From contig JACVZW010000003.1 of NCBI GenBank assembly GCA_014654775.1, positions 1 to 64,000 on the forward strand: 64,000 nucleotides of DNA, written 5' to 3'. Origin of the DNA: Paracoccaceae bacterium (GTDB lineage: Bacteria; Pseudomonadota; Alphaproteobacteria; Rhodobacterales; Rhodobacteraceae). Below are positions 7,902 through 14,440 of this stretch, piece by piece; the stretch's first letter is position 1; every line of letters starts with the position of its first letter. The notes beneath the pieces were generated by a model. It did no database searches, was not told the origin of the DNA, and saw only the letters and a list, made by a program, of their open reading frames with translations. Made by a program: the position numbers and the translations under genes.

Positions 7902-8777
7902 ATGCGTATTGTTTACCACCTCGGTGCCCACTGCACGGATGATGAAAGGCTTATCCGCTGCCTCTGGAAGAACCGCGAAACCCTTGGCACGCAGGGAATC
8001 GTCGTGCCCGCGCCCACGCGCTATCGCACGCTGCTGCGGGACACGGCGGTCACGCTCAAGGGTCGGGCGGCCAGCCGCGACACGCAGGCGGTCGTCCTTG
8101 ACCAGATCATGGACGAGGAACGCGCCGACCGCCTGATCCTGTCATGGGAGAATTTTCTAAGCTACCCGCAATGGGTGATCCGGTCCGACCGGCTTTATCC
8201 CGCCGCCGCGGAACGCATCCGCGCCTTCACCCAGATTTTCCCGGAAATCGAGGGCGAGTTTCACCTCGCCATCCGCAATCTTGCCTCCTTCCTGCCTGCG
8301 CTGCTGGGCCGCCTGCCCGGGAAAAGCTATGACGAGGTGATGGGCGGGGCAGAGCCGCGCACGCTCAGCTGGTTCCGGCTGATCGAAGAGGTGCGCACCC
8401 TCAACCCCGATGCCAATCTGACGATCTGGTGTGATGAAGACACGCCGCTGATCTGGCCTGAGGTGCTGCAGGCTGTCTCGGGTCAGGCCCCGGGCACCGT
8501 GCTGATCGACAGCGACGATCTGCTGACCGAGATCATGTCTGCCGAAGGGCTGGACCGCATGCGCGCCTATCTGAAAAGCAACCCGCCCTCTTCGGTGATG
8601 CAGCGGCGGCGGATCGTGTCGGCCTTCCTCGACAAATTCGCGCTGAGCGAACAGGTCGACATGGAGTTGGACCTGCCCGGTTGGGATGACGACATGGTGG
8701 CCGTGCTGACTGAGAACTACCAGAACGACATCGCCCGCATCCGCGCAACGCCGGGGGTGACCTTCCTGTCGGCCTGA
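7902..8777 (+). CDS. Conserved hypothetical protein, sulfotransferase-like start
   Basis: 291-residue soluble protein of unknown function. The N-terminus (MRIVYHLGAHCTDDERLIRCL) has the strand-loop-helix layout of sulfotransferases, which begin hLGxxKTGTTxLQ, but the PAPS-binding GTT loop is replaced by acidic CTDDE. Later segments (DRLILSWENFLSYP, FHLAIRNLASFLPALL) fit the general plan of that fold. If related, it probably does not bind PAPS conventionally. The start at 7902 is chosen because similarity begins there and it avoids overlap with the divergent permease. Confidence 0.6.
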   Translation: MRIVYHLGAHCTDDERLIRCLWKNRETLGTQGIVVPAPTRYRTLLRDTAVTLKGRAASRDTQAVVLDQIMDEERADRLILSWENFLSYPQWVIRSDRLYPAAAERIRAFTQIFPEIEGEFHLAIRNLASFLPALLGRLPGKSYDEVMGGAEPRTLSWFRLIEEVRTLNPDANLTIWCDEDTPLIWPEVLQAVSGQAPGTVLIDSDDLLTEIMSAEGLDRMRAYLKSNPPSSVMQRRRIVSAFLDKFALSEQVDMELDLPGWDDDMVAVLTENYQNDIARIRATPGVTFLSA

Positions 8778-8795
8778 CCCCCGGCGCGCCCTGCG

Positions 8796-9050
8796 TCACT
8801 GCATGCCGAGCGCCTGCTTGTACATCTCCAGCACCGCCTCTTCCTCGGCGATCTCGTCGGGCTTCCTTTTGCGCAGCGCGATGACCTTGCGCATCACCTT
8901 GGTGTCGTAGCCGCGCCCCTTCGCTTCGGCGAAGAGTTCCTTCTCTTGCTCGGCGATGTCCTTCTTTTCGGCAGCCAGTTGTTCGGCCCGTTCGATGAAC
9001 TGGCGCAACTCGTCGGCGGTGACGTTATAGGCGTCGGTCGGGTCGCTCAT
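8796..9050 (-). CDS. GapR-family DNA-binding protein (DUF2312)
   Basis: 84 residues, a complete match in length and character to the DUF2312/GapR family, small coiled-coil proteins that bind overtwisted AT-rich DNA and assist chromosome replication in Alphaproteobacteria. Diagnostic segments are LRQFIERAEQLAAEKKDIAEQ, the central AKGRGYDTKVMRKVIALRKR and the acidic AEEEAVLEMYKQALG end. It is a single gene convergent with the preceding one. Confidence 0.93.
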   Translation of the reverse strand: MSDPTDAYNVTADELRQFIERAEQLAAEKKDIAEQEKELFAEAKGRGYDTKVMRKVIALRKRKPDEIAEEEAVLEMYKQALGMQ

Positions 9051-9193
9051 CCTGCCCTCGTGCTTCTTGCGGAATACGGAAGCCCCTCCCTAACCCGCCT
9101 CGCCCCCCGGGTTCAAGCCACCCTCGCCCGCCTTGTCAGCGCGGGCCGCACGCGCTACCACGCGCCCGCAGGCAGGGCCGTCGGAGGCGCGGG

Positions 9194-9412
9194 ATGGACT
9201 ATGTGATCTGGGGCGGCGCAGGGCTGACGCTGATCGGCGTGGCGGGGCTTTTCTGGTGCGTGGTGCTGGGGGTGCGGGCCAAACGCTCTGGCCTGCCGGA
9301 TGCCGAGATGAAGGCGCAGTTGCAGCGCGTCGTCGCGCTGAACCTTGCCGCGCTGGCCGTGTCGGCGCTGGGGCTGATGGCGGTGATCATCGGCGTCATC
9401 CTCGGGGCCTGA
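9194..9412 (+). CDS. Small two-helix membrane protein
   Basis: 72 residues with two predicted transmembrane helices (about residues 3-27 and 46-70) separated by a short charged loop (RAKRSGLPDAEMKAQLQR). I do not recognise a named family; it looks like a small conserved inner-membrane protein. A GGAGGCGCGGG sequence lies before the ATG. It converges on the hydratase gene with 8 bases between. Confidence 0.65.
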   Translation: MDYVIWGGAGLTLIGVAGLFWCVVLGVRAKRSGLPDAEMKAQLQRVVALNLAALAVSALGLMAVIIGVILGA

Positions 9413-9420
9413 CGCCGGGG

Positions 9421-11211
9421 TCAGGCCGCGAAGCTGCGCCCTTCCCCGATCAGCCGATCCAGCAGCGGCGCGGGGGCATAAAGCGCCGGCGCTTCGGCCG
9501 CCCAGACCTTCAGGTCGCGGCGCAGCAACAGCAGACCGCGCCGGTCCGCCTGATGCATCGGCCCACCCGTCCAGCGCGCGACAATCCCCGCTGCGATGGC
9601 AACCGTGTCCACCACCGCCGCGTCCCGGGCCACGCCCGCATCGATCAGCCGCGCCCCGGCATTGGCCAGCGCGCCAAAGCAGCGCCGCGCGATCACCTCT
9701 TCCACAGGGCTGGGCGTGCCCGCCCGCCCCTCGCCCGCGATCCCGGCAAGCGACAGCGCCTGTGCGATCACGGCGCGCGGCACCTTGCGCCCTTCCATAT
9801 GCGCCACCGCCTCGGCCAGTGCCATGGCAAGCGCGGCGGCGATGGGGCCGCCGCGCCCGGTGGGAACCACCTGCCAGCCCAGACGCCGGGCAAACCCCAT
9901 CGCCAAAGCCGCCCGCGCGGGCGCCGCGCCATCCAGCACCAGTTCGGCCAAGGGCTGCGCCTGATCAACCAGCGCCAGCGCCACCGCGCCCGCCGGGGCT
10001 GGCACGCCAAGCGCCAGCACAGCACGCGGCGCGGCCAGCGCCAGATCGGCGCGCGTGGTCAGCACAAGCTCGGCCTCACCCAGACGGGCCGGGCCGATGG
10101 CGGGCGACAGCCGCGCCCAATCGGCATCACGGGCCACATCGGTCAGACTGCCCGCCTGCACAGCCGCCTCCTGCGCGGCGGCGATGGCTTCCAGCGCTGT
10201 GACCAGCGTCTCGCGATCCGGATCGGCAAGGGTGACCGACAGGCCCGCCTCCAGCGCCTGCCGCGCCACCACGGGGGCCAAGCCGCCTGCCCCCCAGATC
10301 GACACCCGCGCCGGGGCCGCCGCCTCCACCCGCGCCAAGGCGGCGGGCAGGCGGCGTGCCGCGCGTTCGGCGCGGAAGGCATGGCGCAGCCCCGCCGATT
10401 CCTCTGAGGCCAGCAGATCGCCAAAGGCCGCCGCCTCGAAGGCCAGCCCCTGTTCGAAGGGCAAGAGCAGCGCCGCCTCCACGCAATCGATGATCCGCCC
10501 GCCGGCAGGCAGACGGGCCGCCCGGCGTGCCTCGCGCGCCTCGTCCAGTGCCGCGCGATAGCCGGTCACGTCGCGAAAGCCCGCGCGTTCTTCACCCGTG
10601 CGCCGCCACTGGCCCGCCTGCGCCAGATCCAGCGCCGCCGCCCGCGCCTGCGCGACGCCCTCGTCGCCGGATGGGATCACTCGGTCGACCAGACCGATGG
10701 CCAGCGCCTCGGCCGCCCCAACCCTGCGCCCCGTCAGCATCAGGTCAAGCGCCAGCGCACCCCCCACAAGACGGGGCAAGCGCTGCGTGCCCCCGGCCCC
10801 GGGCAGCAGGCCCAGATGCACTTCGGGCAGCGACAGTTGCGCGCCCTCTGTCGCCAGCCGCAGATGCGCAGCCAAGGCAAGCTCCAACCCGCCCCCCAGC
10901 GCCGGGCCGGACAGCAGCGTGACGACCGGACAGACCAACCCCTCGATCCGGGCGCAAAGCGCGCCCAGCGGCAAGGACCCAGTGGCAGCGCCCACCTCGC
11001 CGATATCCGCCCCGGCCGAAAACAGCGACCCGTCCCCCCGGATCAGGACGGCGGCGGCCTGCCCAGCCTCGGCCTCGTCCAAGGCGGCGGCAAGATGGGA
11101 CCTCAGCGCACTGCCAAGCGCGTTGACGGGTGGATGGGCGAGGACGATCTCGATCAGAGCGCCGATCCGCGCCACACGCAGCGTTCCATCCCCGGCTGCC
11201 GCATCCGCCAT
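9421..11211 (-). CDS. Enoyl-CoA hydratase fused to a degenerate 3-hydroxyacyl-CoA dehydrogenase-like half
   Basis: 596 residues laid out like a FadB/FadJ multifunctional protein but shorter than the usual 650-730. The crotonase part (residues 1-200) is intact: oxyanion-hole segments SAGADIGE (65-72) and GPALGGG (102-108), and both catalytic acids, Glu110 and Glu130. In the second half the NAD-binding start reads SIWGAGGLAPVVARQA, so the GxGxxG spacing is broken. The catalytic HFFSP-type motif is absent, with VPAPAGAVALALVD in its place. The first half probably hydrates enoyl-CoA; dehydrogenase activity is doubtful. Ala content is very high. No thiolase or acyl-CoA dehydrogenase is adjacent. 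Confidence 0.85.
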   Translation of the reverse strand: MADAAAGDGTLRVARIGALIEIVLAHPPVNALGSALRSHLAAALDEAEAGQAAAVLIRGDGSLFSAGADIGEVGAATGSLPLGALCARIEGLVCPVVTLLSGPALGGGLELALAAHLRLATEGAQLSLPEVHLGLLPGAGGTQRLPRLVGGALALDLMLTGRRVGAAEALAIGLVDRVIPSGDEGVAQARAAALDLAQAGQWRRTGEERAGFRDVTGYRAALDEAREARRAARLPAGGRIIDCVEAALLLPFEQGLAFEAAAFGDLLASEESAGLRHAFRAERAARRLPAALARVEAAAPARVSIWGAGGLAPVVARQALEAGLSVTLADPDRETLVTALEAIAAAQEAAVQAGSLTDVARDADWARLSPAIGPARLGEAELVLTTRADLALAAPRAVLALGVPAPAGAVALALVDQAQPLAELVLDGAAPARAALAMGFARRLGWQVVPTGRGGPIAAALAMALAEAVAHMEGRKVPRAVIAQALSLAGIAGEGRAGTPSPVEEVIARRCFGALANAGARLIDAGVARDAAVVDTVAIAAGIVARWTGGPMHQADRRGLLLLRRDLKVWAAEAPALYAPAPLLDRLIGEGRSFAA

Positions 11212-11322
11212 ACCGCCTATCCCTTCTTCCGGGCCGCCCGATCAGGCAGCCCACACCCGCCCGCATTAAAGCCCGGGCCGCGACGGAAAGGCAATGCCGG
11301 GCTGCAGGCGCGCGCCTGAAGA

Positions 11323-11574
11323 TCAGACCGGCATATTGTCGAAATCGGTCTCGATCCGCGCCTCTTCCGCGCGCTGCCGGGCCTCTGCCTCGGCCTCTGT
11401 CTCGGCGGGTTGGGCCGGGGCCAGACCCGGCATCAACTGGGTGATCGCCTCCATCTCGGCCTGCAGCAGCGCCAGCGTCAGGGCCTGCCCCGCCGCCGCC
11501 GCCTCTACCGCCTCGCCCATCAGACCCGCAATGCGTGTCGCTGCGGCTTCGTCCTTTTCGGGTTTCTCGGCCAT
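11323..11574 (-). CDS. Small acidic conserved hypothetical protein
   Basis: 83 residues, Ala/Glu-rich and probably helical (RIAGLMGEAVEAAAAGQALTLALLQAEMEAI), with an acidic tail ending in DFDNMPV. No signal peptide or membrane helix. Function unknown. It lies 12 bases downstream of the DksA-like gene on the same strand and is probably co-transcribed with it. Confidence 0.55.
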   Translation of the reverse strand: MAEKPEKDEAAATRIAGLMGEAVEAAAAGQALTLALLQAEMEAITQLMPGLAPAQPAETEAEAEARQRAEEARIETDFDNMPV

Positions 11575-11586
11575 CCTGCCCCCCTT

Positions 11587-11904
11587 TCAATCGGCACAGT
11601 TGCGGCAGAAGGGCGTGTAGGGCAGCGCATCCAGCCGCGCCTCGCCGATCTCCGCTCCGCATTTCACGCAAATTCCGTAGTCTCCAGACTCCAGCCGCTG
11701 CAGCGCGGCTGCGATGCGCCGCATCTCCTGCTGGCCGCTCAGGCCCATGCCTTCCAGCACCTCATCGCCCTCGCGTTCGGTGGCCAGCTCTTCCCAATCG
11801 GCAGACGGATGCTGCTCCAGCTCCGCCTCGATCCCGACCAAGCGCCCTCTCAGATCGGCGAGCCGCGCCTCGAGTTGGGTCTTCCGTGTCGCAAGCGATG
11901 TCAT
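11587..11904 (-). CDS. TraR/DksA-family C4 zinc-finger protein
   Basis: 105 residues from the ATG at 11904, preceded by a strong AGGAGG site. A coiled-coil-like N-terminal half (LEARLADLRGRLVGIEAELEQ) is followed by the DksA/TraR finger CVKCGAEIGEARLDALPYTPFCRNC, with four Cys. The family acts in the secondary channel of RNA polymerase, but short members like this one may do other things. It is first in a probable two-gene unit with the acidic protein downstream. Confidence 0.85.
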   Translation of the reverse strand: MTSLATRKTQLEARLADLRGRLVGIEAELEQHPSADWEELATEREGDEVLEGMGLSGQQEMRRIAAALQRLESGDYGICVKCGAEIGEARLDALPYTPFCRNCAD

Positions 11905-11972
11905 CGCGGTGCCTCCTCTGCATGATCCGATGCCAAGCTTCGCGCGGATTGCGGGCGGCGGCCTTGACATCG

Positions 11973-11993
11973 ATCAATCCCACCGGGATTGAT
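11973..11993. promoter_or_regulatory. Perfect 9-bp dyad, likely repressor operator of the sulfur module
   Basis: ATCAATCCC (11973-11981) and GGGATTGAT (11985-11993) are exact reverse complements around a 3-base centre. The dyad begins 3 bases after a consensus -35 box TTGACA (11964-11969) that faces the YeeE genes, so a protein bound here would cover the promoter. No regulator gene is adjacent to the operon. Confidence 0.6.
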
Positions 11994-12109
11994 GCATTCA
12001 AGACTTGCAATATTTCCACCCTCTCCCATATCTGGCCGGATCGGCCCAGCAGCACAGCCGGGCCGGGCACGCACAGCAGACCGCCAGAGGGCGGCAGACA
12101 GGGAAAACG

Positions 12110-12538
12110 ATGATCGAGACGGATTGGCTCTGGGGCCTTGTTGGCGGCCTCATGATCGGGGGGGCGGCGGCGCTCTATCTTTTGGTGAACGGACGGGTGA
12201 TGGGGGCCTCGGGCATCATCGGCGGGCTGATCGATGGCAGCGGCCGCGACGCTTGGGCCGAGCGGCTGGCCTTCCTCGTCGGTCTCGTGGCTGTGCCTGC
12301 GCTGGCCGTGCTGATCCTCGGCGGGGCCGACACGCATCTGTCGACGAATCCGGTCGTCATCATCGCGGGCGGGCTGCTGGTCGGCTTGGGCACGCGGATG
12401 GCCAATGGCTGCACCTCGGGTCACGGGGTCTGCGGCATCTCGCGGCTGTCGCTGCGCGGGATCGTGGCGACCGTGTTCTACATTCTGGTGGGCGGGATCG
12501 TGATGGTTCTGGCGCGCCACGTGCTGGGATGGATCTAG
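12110..12538 (+). CDS. YeeE/YedE-family sulfur transporter half-protein (N-terminal type)
   Basis: 142 residues with about four hydrophobic helices, equivalent to the first half of YeeE/YedE (TsuA-type thiosulfate/sulfur uptake proteins). The signature ANGCTSGHGVCGISRLS near residue 103 holds the conserved Cys residues thought to relay the sulfur substrate. The start at 12110 follows CAGGGAAAAC. The second half is encoded 3 bases downstream, so the two probably work as one inner-membrane unit. Confidence 0.88.
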   Translation: MIETDWLWGLVGGLMIGGAAALYLLVNGRVMGASGIIGGLIDGSGRDAWAERLAFLVGLVAVPALAVLILGGADTHLSTNPVVIIAGGLLVGLGTRMANGCTSGHGVCGISRLSLRGIVATVFYILVGGIVMVLARHVLGWI

Positions 12539-12541
12539 GCC

Positions 12542-12979
12542 ATGCAGCGCACCCTCTTTGCCGCCCTTGCAGGGGCGATCTTCGGTCTTGGGCTGCTGGT
12601 GTCGGGGATGACCGACACGACGCGCGTGCAGGGCTGGCTTGATGTCTTTGGTGACTGGGACCCGACGCTGGCCTTCGTCATGGGGGGCGCGATGATCCCC
12701 ATGGCCATCGCTTGGCGCGTGGCGGCGCGGCGGCGCGTGGCGGTGCTGGGCACGGCGCTGCCCTTGACGCAGGACCGCAAGGTGGATGCCAATCTGGTGC
12801 TCGGCTCGTCGCTTTTCGGCGCAGGCTGGGGGCTGGCGGGCCTCTGCCCCGGCCCGGCGCTGGCTTCGCTGGGTTGGGGGGGATGGGGCGGTCTCCTCTT
12901 CCTTCTGGCGATGGTCGTGGGTATGGTCGCAGCGCCCGCCGCAAAGGCGCGCATCGACCGGATCACGCAGGCGGCCTGA
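12542..12979 (+). CDS. YeeE/YedE-family sulfur transporter half-protein (DUF6691 type)
   Basis: 145 residues with about four membrane helices, the partner half of the split YeeE/YedE pair. The helix-loop signature is FGAGWGLAGLCPGPAL, with the conserved Cys in LCPGP. It starts 3 bases after the upstream gene stops, indicating translational coupling. In related operons the pair is linked to sulfide/persulfide handling, and the sulfurtransferase-like gene downstream supports that. Confidence 0.87.
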   Translation: MQRTLFAALAGAIFGLGLLVSGMTDTTRVQGWLDVFGDWDPTLAFVMGGAMIPMAIAWRVAARRRVAVLGTALPLTQDRKVDANLVLGSSLFGAGWGLAGLCPGPALASLGWGGWGGLLFLLAMVVGMVAAPAAKARIDRITQAA

Positions 12980-13008
12980 CCCGCCCCACCCACGCGAAGG
13001 AGAGGCAG

Positions 13009-13434
13009 ATGGACATCCGCGCCCTGACACCGGACTATGCCGTGTCGCCCCAGATCGACCCCGCCGATCTGCCCGCGATCAAGGCCGCCGGTTACACGAC
13101 GATCATCGACAACCGCCCGGATGGCGAGATCCCGCCCGACCTGCATACCGACACGATGCGGGCGGCGGCAGAGGCGCTGGGTCTGTCCTTCGTGGCCAAT
13201 CCGGTGATCGGCGGCGCGCTGACCATGGACAACGTCACCGCTCAGCGGGCCGCGATCGACGCCAGCAGCGGGCCGGTCTTTGCCTATTGCGCCTCGGGCA
13301 ACCGGTCCTCGGTCGTCTGGGCGCTGGCCCATGCGGCCGATCTTCCGCCGGATGACCTGATCGGCATCCCTGCCCGCTTCGGCTATAATCTAGAGCATCT
13401 GCGCCCGACCCTCGAAAGCCTCTCCCGGCGCTGA
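13009..13434 (+). CDS. DUF442 / TIGR01244-type sulfurtransferase or phosphatase (Blh-like)
   Basis: 141 residues with a strong AAGGAGAGG site before the ATG. It matches the DUF442 family, a dual-specificity-phosphatase-like fold that occurs alone or fused to persulfide dioxygenases. The active-site loop YCASGNRSS gives catalytic Cys94 and Arg99, and IIDNRPDGE (32-40) is the other family signature. As third gene of the YeeE unit it probably acts in sulfide detoxification. No persulfide dioxygenase or rhodanese gene follows. Confidence 0.87.
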   Translation: MDIRALTPDYAVSPQIDPADLPAIKAAGYTTIIDNRPDGEIPPDLHTDTMRAAAEALGLSFVANPVIGGALTMDNVTAQRAAIDASSGPVFAYCASGNRSSVVWALAHAADLPPDDLIGIPARFGYNLEHLRPTLESLSRR

Positions 13435-13465
13435 GGCCGGGTCGGCGGCGCGGCGCGCGCGCCAT

Positions 13466-14386
13466 TCATCCCATCGGCCCGGCCCTACCCCGCAGCTCGA
13501 CCCCGGCATCGCCGCCTGTCGGGCGCGGAACGGCCGCCTCGCCCTCGGCCAGCAGGCGCAGGGCGCGCAGGCTGCCGTGGCGACCCAACCGCGCCGTGGC
13601 GACATGGCGGCCATCCAACCCTTCCACCGTGATGCGCCCCACATCGGCGCGCGGCAAGGGCAGGCTCTGGCCCACCTGCAGCGCCATGACCTGACGCAGC
13701 GGCAGCATCAACCGCTGCAGCACCGCCTCAAGCCGCACCTCCGCCCCCTCCACCTGCGCCTGCAGTTCCGCCCGGAAACGCAGACTGGCGCTGTCGGCGA
13801 CCTGCGGCAGCACGGCGGGGCGCAGTTCCGGCAGGGCCAGCCAGACCTGCCCCTGACGCGCGCCCGCCGCCAGATCAACCTCGGCCCGCAGCAGGCGGTA
13901 GAACCCATCCTCCAAGAGCAAGGAGAGCGCCCTGCCCCCTTCGGCGACCGAAGCGAAACGAAACCCGCGCGACAGGATCGCAAGCCCCGCCTCGCCCGCC
14001 GCACCCTCCAGCACCGAAAGCGCGCGGTCGATCACCGGGGCCAGCAGCGCCGCATCGGTGCGGGTGGGTCGGCGCGACACCGCCTCGCCCGGTGTGACCG
14101 TGCCGGTGGTCAGCGCCTCCACCATCCCGGCCATCAGCGCCCCGTCGATCACCGCCGCCGCCAATCCCTCCCCCGCCTTGTCATCAAGGACAAGGATCAG
14201 CGCCGGTTCCGGCACTGTCTCCACGATCTCGGCCAGCACGCAGCGTTGCTGCTGCAGCGCGGACAGCCGCAGCGGACTGCCCAACTCATCCTGCCCAGCA
14301 CGGGCAAGCGACAGGGCGATGACCCGTTCCACCGCCGCCTGATCGGGCGCGCCTTCCGCCCCGCGTTTCAACCGCACCACCGACAT
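13466..14386 (-). CDS. FliM/FliN-family (SpoA-domain) motor-switch-like protein
   Basis: 306 residues. The C-terminal SpoA domain (about 215-285: LMLPLRQVMALQVGQSLPLPRA, then TARLGRHGSLRALRL) is that of flagellar C-ring proteins FliM/FliN and type III SctQ. The middle region resembles a weakly conserved FliM core (TTGTVTPGEAVSRRPTRTDAALLAPVID). The FliM N-terminal CheY-binding peptide is not evident. No flagellar operon is adjacent; the only other export-related gene is the SctU-like fragment 13 kb away. It may serve a flagellar motor encoded elsewhere. Confidence 0.7.
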   Translation of the reverse strand: MSVVRLKRGAEGAPDQAAVERVIALSLARAGQDELGSPLRLSALQQQRCVLAEIVETVPEPALILVLDDKAGEGLAAAVIDGALMAGMVEALTTGTVTPGEAVSRRPTRTDAALLAPVIDRALSVLEGAAGEAGLAILSRGFRFASVAEGGRALSLLLEDGFYRLLRAEVDLAAGARQGQVWLALPELRPAVLPQVADSASLRFRAELQAQVEGAEVRLEAVLQRLMLPLRQVMALQVGQSLPLPRADVGRITVEGLDGRHVATARLGRHGSLRALRLLAEGEAAVPRPTGGDAGVELRGRAGPMG

Positions 14387-14440
14387 GCCTTCACCCTGCC
14401 CTCCAAAGCTGCAGGCTGACGCGATTCGGTGAAGAAACGG

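Noticed and set aside
9133-10407. Long plus-strand frame across the hydratase gene
   Set aside because: Arg/Pro/Gln-rich shadow of the minus-strand enoyl-CoA hydratase gene.
12712-13434. Longer version of the DUF442 gene starting at 12712
   Set aside because: It would overlap most of the second YeeE gene; a strong AAGGAGAGG site and family similarity place the start at 13009.
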